Shown here piece after piece: positions 26,172-34,355 of a stretch of 64,000 nt of DNA; the stretch's first letter is position 1; each line of letters opens with the position of its first letter. Where the stretch lies: NCBI RefSeq assembly GCF_000429845.1, contig NZ_AUCQ01000007.1, forward strand, positions 1 through 64,000, given 5' to 3'. Source of the stretch: Comamonas composti DSM 21721 (GTDB taxonomy: Bacteria > Pseudomonadota > Gammaproteobacteria > Burkholderiales > Burkholderiaceae_C). The translations under genes were made by a program, and so were the position numbers. The notes under the pieces were generated by a model. The model worked only from the letters and a program-made list of their open reading frames with translations, ran no database searches and was not told the DNA's origin.

Positions 26172-27302
26172 CTACTCCATTGTGTTGTGCAGCTCCTGCC
26201 AGGCCGGGGTGCAGCGCCTCAAGGCCGGCTGACTTGCCGCATCCTCGTGCTCATGGAACACGGCGGCGAGTCCCCTCGCCAGAGCAAAGTCCCATCCGGC
26301 CTGCGGCCCCAGCACCGTGAGCACCGTGGCCAGCGCATCGGCATGCATGCATTGCGTATGGCACACGGTCACGCTGGACAGCGCATGGGCCACGGGCCGG
26401 CCGCTGCGCGGGTCCAGCGTATGCGAGTAGCGCTTGCCCCCTTCGGTGAACACATGCCAGTGATCGCCCGAGGTCGCCAGAGCGCCCTCGCCCAACTCGA
26501 CCGTCAGGGGTCGGCCTGCGCCCTGAAGGTCGCCAGCCAGCCCCGCCACCGCCACACGCCATGCGCGGCCATCGGGGCGCTTCCCCCAGGCCTTGAGCTC
26601 CCCGCCGATTTCCAGCAAGCCGCCATCCCAGCCTGCCTGCTGCAGCCGCTGCGCGACCCAGTCCACGGCAAAGCCCTTGGCAATGCCGCTCAGATCGAGT
26701 TGCAGGCCGCCGGGCTGGCGCAGTCTCCGGCTCTGCGGTTGCCATTGCAGGCGCTCATGACCGCTGACGGCCAGGGCCTGGTCTATGTCGGCCTGCGCAG
26801 GGCTGATGCCGCTGTGCGCGGCCAGGGGCTCGGGCCTGGGCCCGAAGCCCCAGAGCGAAACCAGCGCACCCAGAGCGGGATCCCAGGCACCGCCGCATGC
26901 GCGTGCCCATTGCAGGGCAGCGTCGAGCACCTCGGCAAACTGCACCGGTAGTTCATGCCAGCTTCCGGCTGCCGAGCGGTTGAAGCGCGTGATGGCCGAA
27001 TCCGGCTCCCAGTTGCTCATCTGGGCAATGACCTCGGCCAGCGTGCCCTCGACCAGTGCCTGCACGGGCTCCAGCTGTGCATAGCCCGGGTTGGCCAGCT
27101 TGAGCGACCAGCTCGTGCCCATGGTCGCGCCACCCAGGCTGTGCAGGCGCGCGTCATCCCTGTGCTGCATGTGCAGCCGGGGCCAGGCCTGAGCGGCAAA
27201 GCCCTGGGCCACGACTGCGGCCCGGGCCGAATCCCCGGACGGGGTGCTGCCGGGCAGACGCCAGACACTGGCGTCATAACGTATGCGTATGGACTGGCTC
27301 AT
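26172..27302 (-). CDS. apbE: FAD:protein FMN transferase (ApbE family)
   Basis: ApbE enzymes attach FMN covalently to a Thr/Ser of exported or membrane flavoproteins. The 376-residue product has the family motifs GATMGTSWSLK near residue 58, a central GGLQLDLSGIAKGFAVDWVA near 200 and the metal-binding HTLDPRSGRPV near 300. No clear signal peptide or lipobox is seen, so a cytoplasmic location is possible, or the start may be further in. The ATG at 27302 is assumed. Neighbours encode PepSY, DUF2271, DUF4198 and a flavoprotein reductase, suggesting an extracytoplasmic flavin electron pathway. No obvious ApbE target motif was found in those neighbours by eye. Confidence 0.88.
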   Translation of the reverse strand: MSQSIRIRYDASVWRLPGSTPSGDSARAAVVAQGFAAQAWPRLHMQHRDDARLHSLGGATMGTSWSLKLANPGYAQLEPVQALVEGTLAEVIAQMSNWEPDSAITRFNRSAAGSWHELPVQFAEVLDAALQWARACGGAWDPALGALVSLWGFGPRPEPLAAHSGISPAQADIDQALAVSGHERLQWQPQSRRLRQPGGLQLDLSGIAKGFAVDWVAQRLQQAGWDGGLLEIGGELKAWGKRPDGRAWRVAVAGLAGDLQGAGRPLTVELGEGALATSGDHWHVFTEGGKRYSHTLDPRSGRPVAHALSSVTVCHTQCMHADALATVLTVLGPQAGWDFALARGLAAVFHEHEDAASQPALRRCTPAWQELHNTME

Positions 27303-27391
27303 GCCTTGATCACTTTCGAGGTCACTCGTGATTTCATAGCTGGTAGCGCTTGTCCAGTGTGCGGTTGAGGCACTTTTGGCTTGTTTTTTGA

Positions 27392-28195
27392 TCAGGGCAG
27401 GACTTCCAGCGTGGCCACATAGGCCAGACGGCGCTCCTTGGCCAGCGAGGATGTGGTCTTGCTGTCCTGGGCATCGGCGTCCAGCCAGTACAGGCCGGCT
27501 GCCGGGAACTTGATCTTGAACTGGCCCTTGGCATCGGTCATCAGCTTGATCTCGTCCACGGCATCGCGGTAGCGCTTGCCATCGAGCACGAGCACGACTT
27601 CGACGTTCGCCGCAGGCTTGCCATCCACATGCATGGCAAAGCTGGCTTCCTCGCCCACGACCAGGTCGTTGGGATGGCTGACGGGTGCCAGCTCCAGGCC
27701 CTTGCCGCTGAGCTTCCATGCAGACGGCTTGCCCAGGGAGACGAAAGTCTCCACGCGGCTCAGGCTTTCGTTGATGCGCACGTCCTTGGCGTCGGACGGT
27801 ATCTGCTTGGACAGCTCCTCGGCCGATGCCGCGCGCAGGCGCTTGTTCTGGCCCGCAGCGTCCTTGAACATGCCAGTGAAGCCATGGCTGACGATGGCCA
27901 GCTGATAGGTTCCGGGCTTCTCGGGCTTGAGATCGAACACACTGCGCAGCTCGCCCTTGGCCTGGTTCTGCGCCGCCACGGCACTGCCATCGGGCGCGGT
28001 GATGCGCAGATTGTCCAGCGCCAGCGGGCGATGGTTGAAGAAGAACAGGTCGTTGGATACGGCGGCATCCACCGTGACCCAGTCGGCCTTGGACAGCACC
28101 GTGCTGGAAGGCTTCATCCACACGTTGTGGGCATGCGCCCCCAGGGTTGCGCAGGCAAGCGTCAGCGCGGCGGCTATGCGGGTCACAGAAAACAT
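27392..28195 (-). CDS. Periplasmic DUF4198-domain protein
   Basis: A 267-residue exported protein. The signal peptide (RIAAALTLACATLGAHA) is followed at once by HNVWMKPSS, the characteristic start of DUF4198/NikM-like proteins, in which the N-terminal His can bind metal. The rest is beta-rich, with a C-terminal Ig-like part (GEEASFAMHVDGKPAANVEV, GLYWLDADAQD). DUF4198 proteins often accompany metal-uptake systems. Here it sits between DUF2271 and ApbE genes in a Fur-associated run. The exact role is unknown. Confidence 0.82.
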   Translation of the reverse strand: MFSVTRIAAALTLACATLGAHAHNVWMKPSSTVLSKADWVTVDAAVSNDLFFFNHRPLALDNLRITAPDGSAVAAQNQAKGELRSVFDLKPEKPGTYQLAIVSHGFTGMFKDAAGQNKRLRAASAEELSKQIPSDAKDVRINESLSRVETFVSLGKPSAWKLSGKGLELAPVSHPNDLVVGEEASFAMHVDGKPAANVEVVLVLDGKRYRDAVDEIKLMTDAKGQFKIKFPAAGLYWLDADAQDSKTTSSLAKERRLAYVATLEVLP

Positions 28196-28368
28196 GGGTC
28201 TCTCCTTGGAAGTAATCGAATAAGTATCTGGATGCCGTGGATTTCGTCAGGCTCACGCCACACGCACGGCGCATGCAGCTCGCACAGCCCAGAGCCCGGA
28301 TGCCGGGCCGTCCTGCAGCGCGGACCTGCACCAACAGCTGCCGCTTCTGGCAACTGCAGGGCGGTGCT

Positions 28369-28890
28369 TCAGGGCTTGAGTTCGAGCGTGATCTCGCCAA
28401 GCTCGCTCTTGCCCTTGGCCGACAGTTGCGCGGCCTGCTTGACCGGCCACTCGAAGGGAATGCTTACCAGCTCCCGCCCGCCCACTTCACGTGCGGCCTC
28501 GACCTGCAGCTTGTACTGACCCGGGGGCAGCTGAGCCAGTGGATTGCGGCCTTCGGTAAAGCTCAGCTGATGCCTGCCTGCGGGGCGCGTGGGCTGGGTG
28601 ACGCCATCCATGGGCAGGCTGAGCTCACGGCCCGTGCGGCGCCACCACTGGCGCATGTCCTTGAGCCATTTCGCACCCTCGGCGTTGCGCATCTTCACGT
28701 CATACCAGACCGACAGGTTCGCGGCCACGCTGCTGTCGGCACGTTCCAGCCATACGGCCACATAGGGGCGGTGATATTCGGCCACGTCGAGACGCGGCAC
28801 CTCCACGCCCACCTGCAGGCCGGCAGCCACGGCCGGCAGACCGACGACAGCGCCCAAGGCGGCACCAAAGCGCAAAACGGTTGTAGTCAT
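28369..28890 (-). CDS. Periplasmic DUF2271-domain protein
   Basis: A 173-residue exported protein with a signal sequence ending near VVGLPAVAAG. The DUF2271 core follows: PYVAVWLERADSSVAANLSV, then WLKDMRQWWRR near residue 80 and a C-terminal FEWPVKQAAQLSAKGKSELG. The function is not established. It usually sits with PepSY and ApbE genes, as here, and may be part of a periplasmic electron-transfer module. About 170 bases separate it from the DUF4198 gene. Confidence 0.83.
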   Translation of the reverse strand: MTTTVLRFGAALGAVVGLPAVAAGLQVGVEVPRLDVAEYHRPYVAVWLERADSSVAANLSVWYDVKMRNAEGAKWLKDMRQWWRRTGRELSLPMDGVTQPTRPAGRHQLSFTEGRNPLAQLPPGQYKLQVEAAREVGGRELVSIPFEWPVKQAAQLSAKGKSELGEITLELKP

Positions 28891-28915
28891 GAAACTCCTA
28901 GGAAGTGGCCGGCAC

Positions 28916-29563
28916 TCAATGCACCAGCAATAGCGCCAGCAAGGCAGGAATCAACAGGCCCAGCCCCACCATGGGCCAGGTCATGGGCCGACGGCCCGCA
29001 TGCATTTGCAGAATGAACAGCCCCGTCAGGCAGAACACCAGACAGGCGAGCGCAAAAATATCGATGAACAGGCCCCAGGCCGCACCAGCATGGCGGCCCT
29101 TGTGCAAGTCGTTGAAATAGGAGATCCAGCCCCGGTCCGTGGATTCAAACTCGGCCTGACCATCGAGCAGGCTCAGGCGCAGCCAGGCATCACCACCGGG
29201 CCTGGGCATGGCCACATAGGCCTCGTCCTCGCTCCATTCGACTTCGTGTCCGCGCACATCGGCGCCAAATTCGGCACGTGCCCATTCCTGCACGGCCTGG
29301 GGCAAGGCCCGACCCGGTGTGTTCTGCCCGCTCTCCTCCTGATCCTGTGGCTGCAGCAGCTTGAGCAAAGGCTCGGGCAACCGGCCTTCGCGGGCCACGA
29401 CTTCGGGCTTGGCCTCGATCTGCCCCGCGTGGTTCAACGTAAACCCGGTGAGCGCGAACAGCAGCATGCCGACCAGGCAGACGGCCGAGCTCACCCAGTG
29501 CCATTCATGCAGGGTCTTGAGCCAATAGGCCCGGCGGGAGGAAGTGGAAGCAGCTTGAGTCAT
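28916..29563 (-). CDS. PepSY-associated transmembrane protein
   Basis: A 215-residue protein with the PepSY-TM layout. A first helix (SSAVCLVGMLLFALTGFTLNHA, about residues 28-49) is followed by a periplasmic PepSY-like region, and a second pair of helices near the end (LFIDIFALACLVFCLTGLF and MVGLGLLIPALLALLLVH). Conserved HEWHW near residue 21 and NDLHKGRH near 152 are typical heme- or iron-reduction-type positions in this family. It starts at ATG 29563. As first gene of the minus-strand run, it lies directly below a Fur-like site. Confidence 0.82.
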   Translation of the reverse strand: MTQAASTSSRRAYWLKTLHEWHWVSSAVCLVGMLLFALTGFTLNHAGQIEAKPEVVAREGRLPEPLLKLLQPQDQEESGQNTPGRALPQAVQEWARAEFGADVRGHEVEWSEDEAYVAMPRPGGDAWLRLSLLDGQAEFESTDRGWISYFNDLHKGRHAGAAWGLFIDIFALACLVFCLTGLFILQMHAGRRPMTWPMVGLGLLIPALLALLLVH

Positions 29564-29638
29564 GCAACAGAAAAGGCACTGCCTTCGACGACAGTGCCTG
29601 AGGCCCTGGGCCACAAAAGCCGCAATTGTAGAGCACCC

Positions 29639-29659
29639 AAATGAAAACCAGTCTCATTT
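29639..29659 (-). promoter_or_regulatory. Fur-box candidate upstream of the PepSY operon
   Basis: AAATGA (29639-29644) and TCATTT (29654-29659) form an inverted repeat in a Fur-like 21-bp context. On the minus strand a -10-like TACAAT lies just downstream (about 29624-29629). Binding here would block the promoter of the PepSY gene and the genes behind it. Confidence 0.5.
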
Positions 29660-29744
29660 GCAAACTCTTTACCTTGCATAAACAAGAGACAGCTTCAGCC
29701 TTCTCCTTCCACGCCTGGGAGCTCCAACATGCGAGCATGCATAA

Positions 29745-29767
29745 TTGACGTTTACGTCAACGTAAAC
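29745..29767 (+). promoter_or_regulatory. LiuR-like operator upstream of the dehydrogenase gene
   Basis: TTTACGTCAACGTAAA at 29751-29766 is a perfect 7+2+7 inverted repeat, and TTGACG...CGTCAA (29745-29760) overlaps it. The pattern is like the site of LiuR, a MerR-family regulator of branched-chain amino-acid and fatty-acid degradation. It lies 13 bases before the start codon region, where it would control the gene that follows. The assignment is from memory of the motif. Confidence 0.5.
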
Positions 29768-29779
29768 AAGGAGACTTTC

Positions 29780-30538
29780 ATGCAGATCAAGGACAGGGTA
29801 TTCATCGTCACGGGCGGCGCCTCGGGGCTGGGCGAAGGCACGGCGCGCATGCTGGCTGCCGAAGGCGGCAAGGTGGTGATTGCCGACATGCAGGTCGACA
29901 AGGGTGAGGCCGTGGCCAAGGAGATTGACGGCGCCTTTGTGCGCTGCGATGTGAGCCAGGAAGCCGACGGCCAGGCCGTGGTGGACAAGGCCTGCAGCCT
30001 GGGCAAGCTCGCCGGCCTCGTCAACTGCGCCGGCATCGCCCCAGCCGAAAAGACCGTGGGCAAGAACGGCGCCCACAATCTTGCGCTGTATTCGAAGACG
30101 ATTACCGTGAACCTGATTGGCAGCTTCAACATGATCCGCCTCGCAGCTGCGGCCATGTCGGCCAATGAACCCGAAGCCACGGGCGAGCGCGGCGTGCTCA
30201 TCTCCACAGCCAGCGTGGCCGCCTACGACGGCCAGATAGGCCAGGCCGCCTATGCCGCTTCCAAGGGCGGTGTGGTCGGCATGACCCTGCCCATTGCACG
30301 CGATCTGGCGCGCAGCGGCATCCGCAACATGACGATTGCGCCCGGCATCTTCGGCACGCCCATGCTGTTCGGCATGCCCCAGGAAGTACAGGACGCATTG
30401 GCCGCTGGCGTGCCCTTCCCCAGCCGCCTGGGCACACCGGCCGACTATGCCAAGCTGGTCAAGCACATTCTGGAAAACGACATGCTCAACGGCGAGGTCA
30501 TCCGCCTGGATGGCGCAATTCGCCTGGCACCACGCTAA
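29780..30538 (+). CDS. Short-chain 3-hydroxyacyl-CoA dehydrogenase (HSD10/IvdG-like)
   Basis: An NAD-dependent SDR of 252 residues. The cofactor motif [10 protein letters not shown] is near residue 11, the NNAG-type element [10 protein letters not shown] near 87, the catalytic Ser in [11 protein letters not shown] near 150 and YAASK near 162. Its closest remembered relatives are type-2 3-hydroxyacyl-CoA dehydrogenases, including the isoleucine-pathway enzyme for 3-hydroxy-2-methylbutyryl-CoA. An AAGGAG sits before ATG 29780. The LiuR-like operator upstream supports a role in branched-chain acyl-CoA breakdown. Confidence 0.85.
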   Translation: MQIKDRVFIVTGGASGLGEGTARMLAAEGGKVVIADMQVDKGEAVAKEIDGAFVRCDVSQEADGQAVVDKACSLGKLAGLVNCAGIAPAEKTVGKNGAHNLALYSKTITVNLIGSFNMIRLAAAAMSANEPEATGERGVLISTASVAAYDGQIGQAAYAASKGGVVGMTLPIARDLARSGIRNMTIAPGIFGTPMLFGMPQEVQDALAAGVPFPSRLGTPADYAKLVKHILENDMLNGEVIRLDGAIRLAPR

Positions 30539-30540
30539 AA

Positions 30541-30736
30541 CCTGCCATCCCTGCGCCTGCCCGCGCAGGGATTCCAGCCTTCAAGCACATGGCGACGGCT
30601 CAGCACGGCCATAGCCACGCCATCATCGCCCCACCTCTCACACGGCTTCAGCATGCTGTGCTGCACACGGCCAGCCCTCCCGCGCATGCCGACAAGCCTT
30701 CTTCGGCCAAGCCCGCTACACGCCAGGGCCAGCGCC
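30541..30736. other. Gene-free stretch after the dehydrogenase
   Basis: No coding sequence is apparent. It holds a GC-rich hairpin (ATCCCTGCG with CGCAGGGAT, about 30547-30572) just after the dehydrogenase stop that could act as a terminator, although no T run follows. Together with the next stretches, it is part of about 430 bases without a gene before the siderophore receptor. Confidence 0.5.
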
Positions 30737-30797
30737 TGAGAGCGTGTTCAAGATCTCCTCGCGGCACGCCAGCGTGGAGAGCTTGAACAGGCTCTGA
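30737..30797 (+). repeat. MITE copy F (55-bp derivative)
   Basis: The termini GAGCGTGTTCAAGATCTC and GAGAGCTTGAACAGGCTC enclose only about 20 bases of interior. TGA direct repeats flank the element (30737-30739 and 30795-30797). The termini match those of the longer copies with a few changes. This is the shortest member and shows that almost only the ends are needed for recognition. Confidence 0.65.
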
Positions 30798-30891
30798 TCC
30801 CACACCATCCTCCTCCAGTTCGGTGAGCAGGCCCAGGACCGCTCTGCGATCTGCGGCCCTGCCCGCATCCCCCCGCATCTCATCATGGGAA

Positions 30892-30935
30892 TAACAATCA
30901 TTTTTATTGACCGACGGTCGGTCGTTAAATATGAT
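30892..30935 (+). promoter_or_regulatory. Siderophore-operon promoter with TetR operator and Fur-like site
   Basis: TTGACC (30907-30912), a 17-base spacer and TATGAT (30930-30935) form a good sigma-70 promoter. The palindrome GACCGACGGTCGGTC (30909-30923) fills the spacer and is identical to the one at 38104-38118 in front of tetR and the exporter gene. A Fur-like TAACAAT-C-ATTTTTA (30892-30906) abuts the -35 box. Repression by both the local TetR and Fur is likely. Confidence 0.7.
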
Positions 30936-30972
30936 GCAGCCCTCTTTGACAAAACTCATCTCCAGAGCCGCA

Positions 30973-33198
30973 ATGCCTCGCCACTCCACCCCTTTCCGCC
31001 GCACACCTCCGGCGAACCGTTCTCAGATCCACATTGCCATTGCAACCTCTCTGATGCTTCTTGGGCCTTTGCAAGCCCATGCAGCCGCTGGGGTGGCAGA
31101 CACCGCTGCACTCCCAACCGTCACAGTGACCGGGGGATCGTCCGCAGACCAGGGCAATGGAGCCGTGCATGGCTATGTGGCCGAGCAGTCCACCGCAGGC
31201 ACCAAGACCGACACCCCCATACTGGAGACACCGCAGTCGATCTCGGTGGTGACACGTGAGCAAATGGAAGTGCTGCAGCCGCTGAGCAGCAGCGAGGCAT
31301 TGCGCTACACGGGCGGAGCCGTCAGTGAGAAATACGGCGGTTTTGGCGGCCAGCTGGATTTGACGCGCATCCGCGGCTTCGATGCCGACTACTACCTCGA
31401 TGGGCTGCGCATCATCAGCAATGTCTCGACATGGACGCCGCAGATCGATCCCTTTTCTCTGGAGCGCATCGAGGTGCTGCGAGGCCCCTCTGCCGCACTG
31501 TATGGGCAAGGAACGGGCGGGGGCATCGTCAACCAGGTCAGCCGCCGCCCGCAGGCCGAGGCCTCGAACGAGGTCATCATGCAGCTCGGTAATTTCGGGC
31601 GGCGCATGCTCGGCATAGACACCACCGGCCCAGCCAATGCCGACGGCAGCTTGCTCTACCGCTTCACCGCGACAGGCCTGGACTCTGAAGGGCAGGTCGA
31701 GGATGTGAAGCACCAGCGCATCTACATCGCACCGGCACTGACCTGGCGCCCGAACACTTCCACGTCATGGACGCTGCTGGCCACCCACTCGCGCGAGCCT
31801 GAAATCCCGGACTACAACAGCCTGCCCGCTGCAGCCGTGGGCCTGGACAACAGCCCTTTTGCGCCAATCAATCGCCGGCGCAATTACACCAACATGGATT
31901 TCCAGGATTCGAGCCGCAAGCAGAACTCGGTCAGCTCGCTGTTCGAGCACCAGTTCGGCAATGGCTGGAAGTTCACCAGCAATTCCCGCTATATGTATAT
32001 CAACTCGGACATCCAGCGCACATCGATTTATGCGTACGAGGACCGTGGCGGGCATTTGTGGCTGCAGGGCACGTATGGGCTGGCGCCGGCCAGCTCCAAC
32101 ACTTTCTCCACCGACAACCATGTCACCAAAACCTTCGAGCTGGGCAGCACACGCCACACCGTGCTGGCGGGCGTGGATTACGCAAGAGGCTCCATGCGCA
32201 GCGATTCCTACCGCATGGACCCCGTGGCCTTTGACCCCTACGATCCGACCAATTACCGCCCCGTTGCCGTGCCGGACTTCAGCCACAGCATGTCTGCGAC
32301 GCCGTACAACGTGCGCCAGCAGTTCGAGCGGGTGGGGATTTACGCCCAGGATCAGATGGCCTATGAGCGCTGGCGCCTGACCCTCAACGCGCGCCATGAC
32401 TGGTCCAAAACCGACGACCAGTCCCGCAGCTACTCACCCAAGTGGAATAACAGCCAGCAAAAGGACAGCAAGTGGAGTGGCCGCCTGGGGCTGAACTATC
32501 TGTTCGACAGCGGCGTGGCACCTTATCTGAGCTATGCCACTTCGTTCGACCCGGTGCTGGGTAATGACGTCCACGGCCGAGCCTTTGCGCCCACCGAGAC
32601 CACGCAGTACGAAGCCGGTGTGAAATACCACCCGGCCGGCTCCAAAACCTTGCTCTCGGCGGCCGTCTTCCAGATCAACCAGACCAACGTCAAGACGGCG
32701 GACACGCGCAATCTGGGCTTTTGGACGCAGTCCGGCGAGGTGCGCTCGCGCGGGCTGGATTTGCAGGCCAGCGCGGAAATCGTCCGCAATCTGAACCTGC
32801 TGGCGAGCTACTCCTATCTCGACAACGTGCTGGTCAGCGATGCCAACTACCAGGGCAAAAGTCAGGCCCAGACACCCCGACACAGTGGCGCCTTGTGGCT
32901 GGACTACCGCGTGGCATCGGGCTGGCTCAGCGGCCTGCGTGTGGGCGCCGGTGCCCGCTACCTGGGCAGCAGCTTCGGCAATCCGATGAACACCTTCACC
33001 GTGCCCTCGGTCACGCTCGTTGATCTGGCCTTCAGCTACGACCTGGGTCACCTCAGCCGCGACCTCCATGGCGTATCGCTTGCCATCAATGTCAGCAATC
33101 TGGCCAACAAGCAGTACATCGCCAGTTGCGGCTCGCAACTGTCCTGCTTCATAGGGCAAGACCGCACGATCACGGCCACGGCCAGGTTCCGCTGGTGA
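30973..33198 (+). CDS. TonB-dependent ferric siderophore receptor
   Basis: A 741-residue outer-membrane receptor of the FhuA/FpvA-like siderophore group (TIGR01783-like). A signal region (IHIAIATSLMLLGPLQAHA) is followed by a TonB-box-like stretch LPTVTVTG. The plug (TPQSISVVTREQMEVL, TRIRGFDADYYLDGLRI, IEVLRGPSAALYGQGTGGGIVNQVSRRP) and the beta-barrel end in ATARFRW. I start at ATG 30973. In-frame ATGs at 30931/30934 overlap the -10 box, and an in-frame TTG at 30907 is the -35 box itself, so both are unlikely. The binding-protein gene overlaps the stop by one base. Control is probably by TetR and Fur. Confidence 0.92.
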   Translation: MPRHSTPFRRTPPANRSQIHIAIATSLMLLGPLQAHAAAGVADTAALPTVTVTGGSSADQGNGAVHGYVAEQSTAGTKTDTPILETPQSISVVTREQMEVLQPLSSSEALRYTGGAVSEKYGGFGGQLDLTRIRGFDADYYLDGLRIISNVSTWTPQIDPFSLERIEVLRGPSAALYGQGTGGGIVNQVSRRPQAEASNEVIMQLGNFGRRMLGIDTTGPANADGSLLYRFTATGLDSEGQVEDVKHQRIYIAPALTWRPNTSTSWTLLATHSREPEIPDYNSLPAAAVGLDNSPFAPINRRRNYTNMDFQDSSRKQNSVSSLFEHQFGNGWKFTSNSRYMYINSDIQRTSIYAYEDRGGHLWLQGTYGLAPASSNTFSTDNHVTKTFELGSTRHTVLAGVDYARGSMRSDSYRMDPVAFDPYDPTNYRPVAVPDFSHSMSATPYNVRQQFERVGIYAQDQMAYERWRLTLNARHDWSKTDDQSRSYSPKWNNSQQKDSKWSGRLGLNYLFDSGVAPYLSYATSFDPVLGNDVHGRAFAPTETTQYEAGVKYHPAGSKTLLSAAVFQINQTNVKTADTRNLGFWTQSGEVRSRGLDLQASAEIVRNLNLLASYSYLDNVLVSDANYQGKSQAQTPRHSGALWLDYRVASGWLSGLRVGAGARYLGSSFGNPMNTFTVPSVTLVDLAFSYDLGHLSRDLHGVSLAINVSNLANKQYIASCGSQLSCFIGQDRTITATARFRW

Positions 33199-34355
33199 TG
33201 CAAGCGAGCCGCAATCACCGCCGAACGCTGCTGCAAGGCGCATGGGCTGCGGGGCTGAGTGCCCTGGCTGGCGTTGTTCCTGCGCAGGCTGGGGCACACA
33301 GCACCAGCGTGACCGACATCGCCGGCAGGGTGTTGACGCTGCGCACACCGGTACGGCGTATGGTGCTGGGCGACGGCCCACTGGCCTATGTGGTGGCTCT
33401 GCTTGGCAACGGGGATCCCTTCAGCTCTGTGGTGGGTTGGGGGGATAACTTTCGCTCTGCCGATCTGGGTGGCTATACGGCCTATCGCCAAAGGTTTCCC
33501 TCTATCGACCGCATACCGACCTTCAGGGGCTCGACCGTGGGTGCCATCGATATCGAGCTGGCGATTTCGCTGGAGCCCGACGTGGTGGTCTTGAATCTGA
33601 GCTCCAGGTCGGCAGCCGAATCCTCCGGCCTGTTGGCGCGGCTGTCGCAGGTGGGCGTTCCGGTGGTCTTTGTCGATTTCCGCACCCGCATGTTCGAGAA
33701 CACCACACGCAGCATCGACATCATGGGCCAGATCATGGGCCGCCCGGAGCGGGCTGCGGACTTTCTGCGCTTTCGGCAGGCGCAAACGCTGCGCGTCACG
33801 CAGCGGCTGCAGAGACTGAAACACAGACCATTGGTGATGCTGGAAAGAGCGGCAGGGCTTTATGACGATTGCTGTCTCTCCTATGGCAATGGGAATTTCG
33901 GCGAACTGGTGGCTGCGGCTGGCGGAACCAATCTGGGCAGCCAGGTGTTGCACGGGACCTTCGGCACCCTGCATCCCGAACAGGTGATCGCAGCCGACCC
34001 CGATGTCATCCTGGTCACCGGCGCCAACTGGAAGCTGTATTCCCCCGTGGGCGACTGGGTGGACCTGGGGCCCGGCTCGGACCCCGCAGCAGGCCAGGCC
34101 AGCTTGCGCCGCCTGATGAAGAGGCCTGCCTATCGATCGCTGCGTGCCGTGCATACAGGGCGGGTCCATGCCATCTGGCATCCGTTCTACGACAACCCCT
34201 ATTACTTCATCGCGCTGCAGCAGATTGCCAAGTGGCTGCATCCCGATCTTTTTCACGATCTGGATCCGGACGCGACTTTTCGCGAGCTGCACCAGCGCTT
34301 TCTCCCCATCCCCTACCAGCCCGGCTATTGGCTCAGTCTGAACCCCTCCACATGA
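33198..34355 (+). CDS. Periplasmic siderophore-binding protein of an iron ABC importer
   Basis: A 385-residue cluster-A-III solute-binding protein (BtuF/FecB fold). The N-terminus RNHRRTLLQGAWAAGLSALAG may be a twin-arginine signal. The domains follow: ITDIAG-like SVTDIAGRVLTL, then IDIELAISLEPDVVVL and a C-terminal YPVG-type PYYFIALQQIAKWLHPDLF, the usual end of iron-siderophore binders. ATG 33198 shares its A with the receptor stop (TGATG). The permease gene overlaps its end by four bases, so receptor, binding protein, permease, ATPase and lectin-fold gene form one coupled unit. Confidence 0.9.
   Translation: MQASRNHRRTLLQGAWAAGLSALAGVVPAQAGAHSTSVTDIAGRVLTLRTPVRRMVLGDGPLAYVVALLGNGDPFSSVVGWGDNFRSADLGGYTAYRQRFPSIDRIPTFRGSTVGAIDIELAISLEPDVVVLNLSSRSAAESSGLLARLSQVGVPVVFVDFRTRMFENTTRSIDIMGQIMGRPERAADFLRFRQAQTLRVTQRLQRLKHRPLVMLERAAGLYDDCCLSYGNGNFGELVAAAGGTNLGSQVLHGTFGTLHPEQVIAADPDVILVTGANWKLYSPVGDWVDLGPGSDPAAGQASLRRLMKRPAYRSLRAVHTGRVHAIWHPFYDNPYYFIALQQIAKWLHPDLFHDLDPDATFRELHQRFLPIPYQPGYWLSLNPST

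Noticed and set aside
30907-30972. TTG or ATG starts of the siderophore receptor upstream of 30973
   Set aside because: They overlap the -35 and -10 boxes of the operon promoter and would not be in the mRNA.
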